Below, one piece after another: positions 29,527 through 40,759 of a stretch of 64,000 nt of DNA. The stretch comes from Silurus meridionalis (Eukaryota > Chordata > Actinopteri > Siluriformes > Siluridae). The stretch spans positions 9,768,346 through 9,832,345 of the forward strand of contig NC_060906.1 in NCBI RefSeq assembly GCF_014805685.1. The letters run 5' to 3'. Position numbers and translations under genes: made by a program. The notes under the pieces were generated by a model. The model saw only the letters and a program-made list of their open reading frames with translations, made no database searches and was not told the origin of the DNA. The first letter of the stretch is position 1; every line of letters starts with the position of its first letter.

Positions 29527-30715
29527 TCAAGAGAGAGTCAAGAGGCTTTTATTGTTATTTCTACTATACACATTGGTACACAGTACACAGTAAAAACGTT
29601 CCTCTAGAAGCCTAGTGCTACACTAAAAAACAGAATAACAATACAGAAGACTGAATCTTCTCAGCCGTCCTCACTATCCTCTGTAGGTACTTGCGATACG
29701 AGACAATGCAGTTCCCAAACCAGGCAGTGATGCAGCTGTTTAGGATGCTCTCAATGGTCCCTCTGTAGAACATGGTCAGGATAGGGGAAGGGAGATGAGC
29801 ATTCCTCAGCCTTCTCAGGAAGTAGAGACGCTGCTGGTATTTCTTGGTGATGCAGCTGGTGTTGAGTGACTAGGTGAGGTTATCCACCGGATGAACACCA
29901 AAGAATTTGGTGCTCTTGACAATCTCCACCAAGAATCCATTGATGTTCAGTGGAGAATGACCTTTCTGTGCTCTCCTGAACTCCACAACCATCTCTTTGG
30001 TATTGTCAATGTTCAGAGACAGGTTGTTCGCTCCACACCAGGCTGTTAACTGGTGCACCTCCTCTCTGTATGCTGACTTGTCGTTCTTGCTGATGAGAAC
30101 CACTACGGTCATATCATTGGTGACCTTGACGATGTGGTTCGAGCTGTGCGTTGCTACACAGTTGTGAGTCAGCAGAGTGAACAGCAGTGGACTGAGCACA
30201 CAGCCCTGAGGGGCCCCAGTGCTCAGTGTGGTGGTGCTGGAGATGCTGTTCCTCATCTGGACTGACTGAGGTCTCCCAGTCAGGAAGTTCAGGATCCAGT
30301 TACAGAGGGAGGTGTTCAGGCCCAGTAGGCTCAACTTCTCAATCAGGTGCTGAGCGATGATTGTGTTGAATGCTGAGCTAAAGTCAATGAACCTCATTCG
30401 TACATTCATGTCCTTGTTGTCCAGGTGGGTGAGGGCCAGGCAGGAGACAGTAGACTTCTTCAGAACAGGGACGATGGTCGTCGTCTTAATGCACGTAGGA
30501 ACAACGTTGCTGCTCAGGGAGATGTTGAAGATGTCGGTAAAGACATCCGCTAGCTGTTTCTTCACATTCTCTGAGCACTTTGCCAGGAATGTTGTCTGGT
30601 CCAGCAGACTTCAGTGGGTTAACTCTGCAAAGAGTTTACTCTCAGTAAGGAAAGTGTGGAGCAAATGGAGGAATAAAAGCACAGGTTATAAAGACTTTGG
30701 ACTTTAGACTTTATC
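29527..30715 (-). mobile_element. Non-LTR retrotransposon, reverse transcriptase fragment
   Basis: The minus strand from 30565 to 29870 is open for 231 codons and reads as the palm of a LINE reverse transcriptase: [51 protein letters not shown] and [20 protein letters not shown]. The catalytic F-A-D-D box is replaced by V-T-N-D near 30110-30128, so the first Asp is gone. Upstream coding ([10 protein letters not shown]) continues out of frame to about 30700, and downstream coding ([20 protein letters not shown]) runs in pieces to about 29640, then a 3' tail. The element is 5' truncated and dead. Its clade (Rex1, L2 or jockey-like) is not resolved. Confidence 0.88.
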
Positions 30716-30719
30716 ACAT

Positions 30720-32760
30720 CACAGATTACTCAGTTAATCCAGCATAAAAAAACATTATGGTTAATTAAAACCACAACAAACCTAATATTCAGGGTGAAGT
30801 GTGCCAGCACGTGTTGGATATCAAGGGCATAGAGGACATGTGTAATTTTTCTAAAGCATTTTTACTGATTGCTCAGTGGTCTGCAAAGTGCAGAAAGAAA
30901 AATAAAAGGAAGAAATGATTCCAGCGTGATGAGATTTAAGATGACAATGATGAGTCAGAAAAAATATAATGATGTATTGTTACTCAATTAAAACAAATGC
31001 ATTGCATTGCATTTGCTTGTTGGCTTGTTTGTTTTTAATATACAGAGCTGAACTGGACACCAGAATACCCAAGAGAAGAGCTAGCTACTTGTGACTTATT
31101 GGTGACTGGACATACTGTGGTAGAGAAAACTGGCTGAGTCAACCAATTTTATGTTGCATATAACTGGGTGGATTTTCTATAACAAAACACAACAGGCTCT
31201 AATAGCTATTAAAACCTTTAAAATATCACTTTCAGGAAGTTAACAAACGTCTTTTTTTCTAAGCATTTGTGCATCCAAACAATAAAATACTGTATAATAA
31301 AGTACAGGAAATGGGTTCTCTGTTTGTCAAGGCAAAGAAGATGAAGGTGACACTTTTGACAACGTTAAAAATAAATCCAACCAAGAATGCAAACACCTGG
31401 GGGGCAACAGAAAAGCATCACAGTACTTCACTGCCATAAAGACAGTTAGGCAGCGTATGGCAAATTTAGAGCAGGTGTGATTAAATAGTATTAGTTTAAG
31501 AAAAAAACAAGGATCACTGGGGTCACACTTACACACTGAACAGATGGCAAATTTACCCAGCTGACTATGTACTGGGGCTGTTTTGGAACAGAGGATGATT
31601 TACCTTAGAGAATTCATGCAAGAAATTCACTGGGAGTATAGGTGCTTATCTCAAAAATGTCCAAAAAAATACAGTTCTAGAAATGTATTTAATTACGTAA
31701 TACTTCTAGTATTTAAAATTGATATTGTTTTACAGATATAGAACATATTCCATTGGATGGAAAACTAACTTCTAAATGAGATCTAAACTGATCGTGTTAT
31801 TATGTAAGGTATTGTGTTATGTATGGTATTATATTTAGGACACAAATCAATAAAATAAAATCCTTCAACTGCTAGAGTTAAGAACAACAAGTAAATATTA
31901 AAAAGAAAAAACATTTCACGTCTTTGTATGCTACAAAAGAGACGTTCACGATAAACCCTATTATCTGTGCTGAACGTATGACATCCCTGTGCGTGCAATT
32001 GTGATTATAAATGTAATTTACTATGCTATTACGATAATTTAAACTGCTACACTATAGCTATATGTGCTATAATTGATATTAAATGCATAATCTTACAAGT
32101 GCATTAATGATGGAATTGATGAAACTGGAAACATATGACTGTACGTAAAGCTGAATGAAAAGATTTGCAAAACTTGGAATAAATCAGGAACACTGAGTTG
32201 TTAATGGATCAGTGTGCTGAGAGTAATTAATGGTTTGAAGAAAAGTGATAAAAAAAACCTTTTTTTAACATAATTAATTGTTTTAAACTCAAACACTGAC
32301 AGATAACTACGCATTTTATACAATATCACATGAACCTTCTAAGAGAGAAATTGTCCCAGTTGGTAAATTTAGTGGCTTTTGTACTCCAGACTGATTAAAC
32401 AAGAATAGCAAATGTAGTATCTGTAGTCATTTAAGGTGCAGCAGTAAATTCAAATAAAAAAGAACTCAAGAGCATGGGTATGACTCGCAGGACGCAAGGA
32501 TCAATCCAACGCTAACGTGGTTGAAGGTTTAGATGAGAAGTTAATAAAAAATAAAATATTTTTTTGCTTATCAAAAACCTGCTGAAAGTCTGTGATCTGT
32601 TAGCCAGTATGTGCAGTTTAACCTTTGTTTTATGGAACAAAGGTCGAATAATGGCTTGAGCAAACAAAGAGCCGTTCACTGCTCAGTGTGTACTTTGATA
32701 TAAAAAGCACACAGGAGGGTGGCTGCCATGTTTGTTTTTTTTCAACACACTGTCCATTTT
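30720..32760. other. Intergenic, no gene seen
   Basis: AT-rich sequence with short repeats such as 'gcattgcattgcattt' near 31000. Open frames here are short and show no family motif. Confidence 0.5.
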
Positions 32761-32763
32761 TCA

Positions 32764-33060
32764 TTAAATCAGAATCAGATATAGCTTTATTAACAAGTAT
32801 GCTTACACACACAAGGAATTTGCTTACATAAGCAGTGCAGAAGAAGTACAGACATAATGAACAGAATAGTAAACCGGACAGTTAAATAATGAATATATAC
32901 AGAGTAAAAATGGTGTTAAATAAATGTACAGATGTTATTTACAAGTGTTCAGTTTACAAATGGGCCATTTGGATTCTATGTACAGATATGTCAGTTATGA
33001 TGGACAATGTGTAGTTATAAATATTTTAAATGTTCATGCTGAGTATAGCCTGTGGGAAAA
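32764..33060 (-). mobile_element. LINE 3' tail fragment
   Basis: 'aatcagatatagctttatta' at the left and 'agtatagcctgtgggaaaaa' at the right are typical of an antisense fish LINE 3' region, with 'acttgttaataaagctata' as its end on the minus strand. No coding sequence remains. Confidence 0.55.
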
Positions 33061-33141
33061 AAACACAATATACTCATAGAGTATTATTACCCTTATAATA
33101 TTACTCAAAGATTAAGAAAATACACATTTATATTATGGGTT

Positions 33142-33165
33142 TGTGTGTGTGTGTGTGTGTGTGTA
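33142..33165. repeat. (GT)n microsatellite
   Basis: About twelve GT units. Confidence 0.9.
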
Positions 33166-33592
33166 TGTGTTAAGTGCAGTAAATTTAAACCCTGTTCCTC
33201 CAGGATCAAGGTAAACAATGGTAAAGTTCAGGGTCAGTGTTCTCCACTAGATGGTGCTATTTGCAACAAAAGTCTGTAGTTATGAACCAAGGCAGGTTCT
33301 TCCTCCTCAGGCCTCCTGACCACTACTCTTGGATACTTTTCTAATATTTCCTGCGTTCTCCAAGGGCACCACCTTTTCCCCTTCACCTTTCCCCTTCAAG
33401 CCTTTCCCTATAACCTGGACATCTTTGTCATCTGGAATTAGACGTATAATCCATCACCACACACATCATTAAGCTTGCAATTTAGCAGACTGTCATTTGG
33501 GCACATGCGATCAATAAGCAATTTTGCACCTGCAAAAACATACATTTATATAATCTCTGGACATTGAGTGGACATAGGCATAAAATGGTGGT

Positions 33593-34053
33593 CTGGAACC
33601 AGTCAGTAAATCTAAAGCTTTCAACAAATATTAGATTGAATAATCATTTGATTAAATAGATATTACACGATATTACACGATATTGCACACTCCCTTCTCA
33701 TCTGATCAAGTATTTAATAGGTTGATCAGGTAACACTTTAGGCCAGATCCTCATTAGTATAATGGTTAAAATAGGATTAATGAATTAATGTTTAAATGAA
33801 TAGTACGTTTTTTATTTTTTGTCATATGTGCAGAAGTTTATAACTTTTTTGTATCCCTAGTGTAATGTTTATTATCTCCAGATTAGTGATTTCCTGAGTA
33901 AATCACTGGTATCTAAACACCTTTCTTTTAACTGACCCATATTGAGATTTCATAAACGTATCTTGAAAGCGTTAACACCGACTCCTCGTTAGTATAGTGG
34001 ACAGTATCTCCGCCTGTCACGCGGAAGACCGGGTTCGATTCCCCGACGGGGAG
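33593..34053 (+). repeat. Left arm of a large inverted duplication carrying tRNA-Asp
   Basis: This arm matches, in reverse complement and with scattered differences, 37012-37476. Shared blocks include 'agtaaatctaaagctttcaa', 'gatattacacgatattgcac' and 'gattagtgatttcctgagta'. The match covers the tRNA gene and about 390 bp upstream of it. Confidence 0.85.
33983..34053 (+). tRNA. tRNA-Asp (GTC), copy with a T-stem deletion
   Basis: Acceptor TCCTCGT pairs with ACGGGGA, and the anticodon loop CCTGTCACG gives GTC (Asp). It is 71 nt long, one shorter than the four other copies, because the T-stem has three G's (gaccgggttcg) where they have four. The T-stem therefore has an unpaired base, and this copy may be a pseudogene. 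It lies on the opposite strand to the others. Confidence 0.85.
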
Positions 34054-34123
34054 ACAAAATATTTATTTCACATTTTCCACTATTTGTATTGTAACTCAGA
34101 GATTTATTCATAAATGCAACGAT

Positions 34124-34124
<1 letters not shown>

Positions 34125-34162
<38 letters not shown>
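34125..34162. repeat. (TC)n microsatellite followed by (TA)n
   Basis: A pure CT run directly followed by a short TA run, 70 bp after the plus-strand tRNA-Asp. Confidence 0.93.
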
Positions 34163-34177
<15 letters not shown>

Positions 34178-35189
34178 ATATAATATATATAACATATTGG
34201 TATGTGGACACCTGATCATCAAACCTGTACAGCTCCCTCTGCAACAGAAAGTATAGTGGCAAATTTTGTTGCTACACAAAAAAGGTATTTGGATCCGATA
34301 TCAAAAGGTGAATAGACATGGAATGATCGATTCTAATTTCAGCTTTTAATTCCTGACTTTTTTTTATCTAGGTGCGTTTAAGAAATTCGACATGGCACCA
34401 TTGGTGGCAGATCACTGTTTTTTGAACAAGCAAAAGTACAGAAACAATCTTTAAAGTAATTAAGTGAAAGTCAAGACATATAATATATGGTTGCATATCC
34501 CATTCTAACAATAACTTTATCAATTCTGCAGTCCACTGACATCACCAAACTGTTGTATTGAACTGTTTGCAATGATTTTCTAGTCTTGAAGCCCACCCTA
34601 AAACTTCTTTTAGTTGTAGTTTGGCTGAGAGTGGGGAGGGATTGGTTCTCTCTCTTTACTCCTTTCATCAGTTGGGCAAAGATCTGGTGATAAACTTGTA
34701 ATACGGTTGTCATGTTCAACCGTATTACATAAATATGCCCACGTTTTCTTAACGAGACACAATTTAGCCTTGTGTTGGAGGTTTAAAGTTTCTTGGGTTA
34801 TCACAATCTGAAATAAAGGGACTTAAATATTTTTTCTCCAGTCTGAACCAATGAACCTAATATTCCCCATCAAAACCATTCAATATGATATAATTGTAAT
34901 GTTTTTCCATATTTCCAAACATTTATTAACTCCCTGTTCATAACTTATTTCAAGTTGTTTATGAACAACTCTTTTAATTCCACTTTGTATATGAAACATA
35001 TGAAATGCTTCCAATTATATTAATTCATTAATTTAATCATTAATGTGCCTGTGTGATTGCGCTCATGCCTGTTGCAGTTGAATAATCAAATTCATTATCA
35101 ATCATCAATATCAATAATTTAATTATTATCCTAATTAGAAACATGTAGTTCACAAGGCTTAATTTTTTCCCCTGGTTCTTCTAAAAGTA

Positions 35190-35480
35190 TTGGAACAGCA
35201 AGGATAATACTAGTGTTGTTGCTACATATTGAAGATGTTTGGATTTGACATCATCTTGAATGTGCAACAATAGATCGGCATTTCAGCTTTTATTTCCTGA
35301 CATCTACACTATAGCTTAATGTTTTAATAACTGATCTGCACCATGAATGCAAGAGCCTTTTTATTTATCAGTAGTCCGATATTCCACGTAAACACTGTAT
35401 GTCCAAATATAGTGTGAATACCTGATTATCATATTTATGTGTGTTTTTTCCCAAACTGTTACCATGAAGTAGAAAGCTGC
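35190..35480. mobile_element. Decayed Tc1-type relics
   Basis: Fragments such as 'gtattggaacagcaaggata' and 'cccaaactgttaccatgaag' belong to the fish Tc1 relic family described at 19949-20296. A similar scrap is at 34188-34440 (tatgtggacacctgatcatc). Ends cannot be set. Confidence 0.4.
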
Positions 35481-36124
35481 AACTGTGAAACCATGCAAAA
35501 TATTTTGCATTGGAAACAAAAGCCACACACTATGGACCAGTTAAATATATACTAGGTTCATTGCAGCATTACAGTGAAAAAAATCAGATAATAGGTAAAG
35601 ATTTGCCTCCTTCAGCAATAGTTTTGTCATTAGTGGCAAATCTTAAGACAGTTCCACACAATTTACAAAGTCATCTCTCTCAGCAATTCATGCTTCCACA
35701 TGATTCCAGACTCGGATGTCCAACGTGTTGCAAGCAGAACCTCACTCATCGCTTTGGATTACTCAAGTTCAGGCGATACTGACAACACACGGGGCGGAAA
35801 AAGAGCTTTATATCAGTTGACACGGGTCAGTTACTTCAGGTGCGTCAGGGCTATCTCTCTCTCGCTATGTTATACTGCAGCACATGGGTAAGGTGAGCAA
35901 CAGCTGAGGTGCTAGAAGGGCAGCTGGGGTAAGAGGGTGAAGGTTAAGTGCAAGCAGAACTGATCCTCAAGGACAAGGAATGACACAGTCAGTCTGTTCC
36001 AGATTAAAGAGATGAAATGGGGAGGTTACGATACCAAACACCCCTAGTGACATAGCATGATTAGTTGGAATGTGATGCATTGACACCTACATTCTTTAAG
36101 AGCCATGTAATCTGGAATTAGAGA

Positions 36125-36128
<4 letters not shown>

Positions 36129-36185
<57 letters not shown>
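36129..36185. repeat. (CA)n microsatellite
   Basis: A pure CA run of about 28 units. Confidence 0.95.
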
Positions 36186-36187
<2 letters not shown>

Positions 36188-37011
36188 ATATTCAGAGAAA
36201 TTGGGCTCTGACTGAACTAAAATTGCACCAAACAAATGCTCATTATGCCCTGGTGTACAAAATGTGCTGTAAAGCAGTACAGCCAAATGTTAGACTTACA
36301 ATAAGGACAAATAGAACATGAATTGATGAAATAATTGTTTCTATTTTAGATATCAAAAGACCACCGTATGCCAGAGCCAGGATTATAGAATGTTTATAGA
36401 AGAGCTTCACTGAGATCCGGTACCGATGCTGAAGAGGAGGTCTGGGGTTCTTTTGTGTGCTTAAGTGCAAACTCAAATGTCTTCATGGATCTCAGTTTGT
36501 GCACAGGAGTCATACTGGAACAGTATGTGATAAAAAACACTAACATTAGTAATAATTTAGCAACAGCTAAATAAGTAATAAAGAGGTGTCAGAAAATCTG
36601 ATGTCATTTCCAGTAAGGAGACACAGTAAGCTCTGCTCTTCGAGGTGCATTGTGGGAAAGTGAACATTCCTGTAACGTGGAGGGATTTTGGTAATGACAC
36701 AAAACAGTAGTTTACTTCAACAGTAGTGAAGTAAATGAAAATCATATTTTCATTTCTGATGTAGAAATTATCTCCACATCAAATAATAATTCCTACAGCA
36801 ATGTTCTCCACAGGAGGGATTCTTAAACCTCTTACAGTCTTACAGTCATTCAAAGATCAGGATAATCCACGTCAAATTTCACAAACCACGTCTTCACAGG
36901 TCTCAGTTTGAGCACAGGGGTTTGTCATACTGAGGCAGTCTTTGGGGCTGTTTAGTTTCATACGTGTAGTAAACCAAGATATGAAGAAAAAGGTTTAAAA
37001 GAAATGCTTGT

Positions 37012-37083
37012 CTCCCCGTCGGGGAATCGAACCCCGGTCTTCCGCGTGACAGGCGGAGATACTGTCCACTATACTAACGAGGA
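37012..37083 (-). tRNA. tRNA-Asp (GTC)
   Basis: 72 nt, intact: acceptor TCCTCGT with ACGGGGA, anticodon GTC in CCTGTCACG, T-stem CGGGG with CCCCG around TTCGATT. It has the internal A- and B-box promoter sequences of an RNA polymerase III gene. It is in the right arm of the inverted duplication. Confidence 0.96.
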
Positions 37084-37476
37084 GTCGAGATTAATGCTTA
37101 GCAGATACGTTTATAAAATTCCAAAATGACACTACAGCCAAATTATTTGGTTAGTAAAAAGAAAGGTGTTATATACCAGTCATTTACTCAGGAAATCACT
37201 AATCTGGAGATAATAAACATTATACTAGGGATACAAAAAAGTAATAAACTTATGCACATATGACAAAAAATAAAAAACGTACTGTTTATTTAAACATTAA
37301 TTCATTAATCCTATTTTATCCATTATATTAGTGAGGATCTGACCTAAAGTGTTACCTGACCAACCTATCAAATACTTGTTAAGATGAGAAGGGAGTGTGC
37401 AATATCGTGTAATATCGTGTAATATCTATTTAATAAAATGATTACTCAATATTTGTTGAAAGCTTTAGATTTACTG
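37012..37476 (-). repeat. Right arm of the inverted duplication carrying tRNA-Asp
   Basis: Reverse-complement partner of 33593-34053, about 3 kb away. It carries the same tRNA gene and flank, including 'gaaatcactaatctggagat' and the doubled 'atatcgtgtaatatcgtgta'. Its tRNA keeps the full T-stem. Confidence 0.85.
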
Positions 37477-37566
37477 GCTGGTTCCTGAACACCAAACGAA
37501 ATATACAAAGAATATGTGAATATATACGAAGAATATATGAAAAAAATGTTGAAAAAATCCATTTGT

Positions 37567-37638
37567 CTCCCCGTCGGGGAATCGAACCCCGGTCTTCCGC
37601 GTGACAGGCGGAGATACTGTCCACTATACTAACGAGGA
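37567..37638 (-). tRNA. tRNA-Asp (GTC)
   Basis: 72 nt and identical in stems and loops to the copy at 37012-37083. First gene of the tandem series. Confidence 0.96.
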
Positions 37639-37745
37639 GCTGAGATTAACAGCGAGTAAAATACACCAGTACATCACAATCATTCTGTAAATGACATACA
37701 GACAGACATATGCCAAACTATTTCAAATATGTATGACTAGTAAAT

Positions 37746-37783
<38 letters not shown>

Positions 37784-37790
37784 TAGATAG
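37746..37790. repeat. (ACAG)n microsatellite
   Basis: Tetranucleotide tract ending in GATA units, part of the tRNA-Asp tandem unit. Sister tracts lie near 38076-38130 and 38515-38550. Confidence 0.93.
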
Positions 37791-37912
37791 AGCTTCATTG
37801 TCATTTCATAGTACGGGCAAAGAGACAGACAGACAGACAGACGAAATATACAAAGTATATATGAATATATGCGAAGAATATATGAAGAAAAAGGTTTAAA
37901 AATTTTGCTTGT

Positions 37913-37984
37913 CTCCCCGTCGGGGAATCGAACCCCGGTCTTCCGCGTGACAGGCGGAGATACTGTCCACTATACTAACGAGGA
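37913..37984 (-). tRNA. tRNA-Asp (GTC)
   Basis: 72 nt, intact cloverleaf elements as in the neighbouring copies. Second gene of the tandem series. Confidence 0.96.
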
Positions 37985-38239
37985 GCTGACAAATACAGCG
38001 ACTAAAATACACCAGTACATCACAATTATTCTGTAAATGACATATGCCAAACTATTTCAAATATGTATGACTAGTAAATGACAGACAGACAGACAGACAG
38101 ACAGACAGGCAGACAGACAGACAGACAGATCGATCTTTATTGTCATTTCATAGTACGGGCAAAGAGACAGACAGACAGACGAAATATACAAAGTATATAT
38201 GAATATATACGAAGAAAAAGGTTCAAACATTTTGCTTGT

Positions 38240-38311
38240 CTCCCCGTCGGGGAATCGAACCCCGGTCTTCCGCGTGACAGGCGGAGATACTGTCCACTAT
38301 ACTAACGAGGA
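38240..38311 (-). tRNA. tRNA-Asp (GTC)
   Basis: 72 nt, intact. Third gene of the tandem series. Just beyond it on the plus strand the unit is interrupted by an inserted retroelement tail. Confidence 0.96.
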
Positions 38312-38329
38312 GCTGCTATAAATGGCGAA

Positions 38330-38478
38330 TAAATTCGCGGTTTGTGAATTTATTTTATTTTATTCTTCGCCCCACCCCATTCCCTCATGCCGGTCAGTCG
38401 TATAAAGCATTTCACTGCATGTCGTACTCTGTATGTATGTGTATGTGACGAATAAAATTTGATTTGATTTGATTTGAA
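38330..38478 (+). mobile_element. Retroelement 3' tail inserted in the tRNA-Asp tandem
   Basis: The segment ends 'gacgaataaaatttgatttg' with repeated 'atttg' units, a LINE/SINE tail pattern, and splits a tRNA-Asp repeat unit that resumes with 'atgccaaactatttcaaata'. No coding sequence. Confidence 0.6.
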
Positions 38479-39044
38479 TATGCCAAACTATTTCAAATAT
38501 GTATGACTAGTAAATGACAGACAGACAGACAGACAGATAGATAGACGGATAGATAGACGGTAAAATATTATTACATCTATTTGGACTTTCTAACAATAAA
38601 ACATAAAAACAAGTATATGCTACGTCGATGCACAGTGAGAGATCGTGTTTAAACAGAAAATAAAAGAGGGCCAACCCTCACATTAATGCTAGACAGAAAC
38701 ATTTGATGGGGAATTCTTCGTAGGTAATGACACATACTGTACATAAATTCCAAATCCAAGTCCAATCATATGCATATAAAGTTAAAGCTTTTTTTCCCCA
38801 AAGGAATAGTGCAACACAAATATTAGCACAAAGTGGTTCGATTTATTTTGAGCTAACAAACTTTAGGAAAAATATTTGATGTGAGAAGCGTTCTATCAGG
38901 AGTATTTTAAAGGCAACATGTCATGATGTAATGACATTGTTATGATTAAACACTGGAAACTCTTCAGCTTCGAATGTCTTTTCAAGTGTCAAAAGAGACA
39001 ACACACAAATATTATTTATAATATTGCTCAGAGAAGCCATATTT

Positions 39045-39205
39045 TTTAAAAAATTCTATCCAGAACGACTTACAATTATCTGATTCAGGAGTAAGGGCCT
39101 TGCTCAAGGGCACAGCAGTGGCAGCTTATTGGTGGGGGGATTTGAGCTCACAACTGTCTGATCAGAAGTCCAAAATCGTAACCACTGAGCTGCCCCTTCT
39201 TCCAA
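39045..39205 (-). mobile_element. tRNA-derived SINE
   Basis: The minus strand begins with a tRNA-like head (ggcagctcagtggttacg, then gagctcaaatccccc). It continues into the conserved SINE core 'cttgagcaaggcccttac' and a tail 'gtaagtcgttctggata'. Similar cores lie at 58555-58770 and 60755-60985. Confidence 0.8.
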
Positions 39206-39751
39206 ACTTACAGAACATTCAGCTTGCTTAGTCAGCCATCATAATCAGCTTTTTTCATGCTTTATTCATTTCCCACAATTCAGATTTCTCTTCTGCCTTT
39301 ACATTCGCATGCTGTCTGTGTAAAAATATGAATGTTCTTTACTTACATTCAAATGCATCTTCAACATGCAATGTGATTTCCTCATTCAACCCTTCAGAAA
39401 AGCGAAATACATGCTTTCCTCATGTTTCTGTGGTTTTTTCACCCTGCAGGAAAAACATTATCACTGCTTAGTTGCCCTATGTGTGAAGAAGTGTAATGAA
39501 TTATTGTCCCATGTAGAGTGTTTATCTGCTTCACACTCATGGGAATGGTTTTAGATATACCCTTAAACTTGACTATGAAACATTGTATGAATTACTAAAT
39601 AATTATAACTATTCAGCAGGAGATTGTATGTTGTCTTTGTAAGTTTTCAATGTGAAAATAATCTCTTGACACATTTTAGAGCATGTGCTAATCAGGCCAG
39701 AGCAGTGAACAAATTAGATGGTTTTTTTTTATCTTCCAAACAGCGTTGTTT

Positions 39752-39754
<3 letters not shown>

Positions 39755-39802
<48 letters not shown>
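39755..39802. repeat. (GT)n microsatellite
   Basis: About 24 GT units. Confidence 0.95.
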
Positions 39803-39805
<3 letters not shown>

Positions 39806-40284
39806 AGAGGGAAACAGAGAGCGATGTCAAGTTGAGCCTTTTTACAGTATTCCCATTAACATCTCATCAGAGATGAATAAGTGTAGGCAGGTTGCATCCT
39901 GATGATATTGCAACTAACTAAAGCCTGTGAAATTGCGATGCACAAAGAGGAAACAGTGAAATGGGAAATTATTAGAGTTTATTGTTGTTGCCCCTGATAA
40001 TATATTTATTGTAATGCAGTGAAATTGTTCTGCACATCACAATTAATTAAATGTTAGCACTACTGTATATTTCAAGCTTCAATTGCAGATTATGGCTGGA
40101 GCATTGTTTCAGTCAGACTTCAGTATATGGAATATAGAAATATGGAATAATTCTCTGTCAGTGTAGTTTCTAAGCAGAAACGCTTCAGAAAGTAAAAAAA
40201 CTATCAGCTATCTAAGAACAGTTAGTTTTATGACTGCAATCTAGTTAGCTTTCTCTGCTCTTTTAACTGTGAGTACACTAGAGG

Positions 40285-40690
40285 GACTTCAGTATCAGAC
40301 ACCTGAAGTTTATATGTTGTTCCCAAACTGTTACCACAAAGTTGTCTTTGGAATGCTGATTTTCCCTTCAATTCAACTAGAAGTCCCAAACCTGTTCTAG
40401 CATGGTAGTGCCCTTGTGTGCAAAGCCATGAAGATATGAAGATATGCTTATATACGTGTTGGAGTGGAAGATCTCCTGCTATAGAACTCTGACATCAACC
40501 CTACTGAACACCTTTGCAATGTATGTGAACGCTGACTGCACTCCAGACCTTCCTTACCTCACCTACATCAGTACCTAACTTTACTAACACCCTAGTGGCT
40601 GAATGATCACAAATCTCCACACTCCAAAATCTAGTAGAACATCTTCCCAAAAGAGTGGAGGTTATTATAACAGCACATGGCACACAACAG
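40285..40690 (+). mobile_element. Decayed Tc1-type relic
   Basis: Blocks 'ttcccaaactgttaccacaa', 'tcaaccctactgaacacctt' and 'agagtggaggttattataac' match the fish Tc1 relic family also at 19949-20296. All frames are broken. Confidence 0.6.
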
Positions 40691-40759
40691 CACAATTAAT
40701 TATAGAATGGGACATTTAAAAAGCTTGTATGAACACTATATACATGAACATGTGATATG

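Larger units (their letters stand above)
37490..38315 (-). repeat. Tandem repeat of about 330-345 bp, each unit with a tRNA-Asp
   Basis: Three tRNA-Asp genes share flanks: 'gaaatatacaaagtatatat' upstream on the plus strand, then the gene, then 'aaatacaccagtacatcaca', 'tatgtatgactagtaaatga' and an (ACAG)n tract with 'tcattgtcatttcatagtac'. Starts of the genes are 346 and 327 bp apart. A partial further unit resumes at 38479 after an inserted LINE/SINE tail. Confidence 0.88.

Noticed and set aside
37746..38550. Regularly spaced short repeats resembling a CRISPR-like array
   Set aside because: The repeats are tRNA-Asp units and (ACAG)n microsatellites in vertebrate DNA. Spacers are not unique and there are no cas genes.
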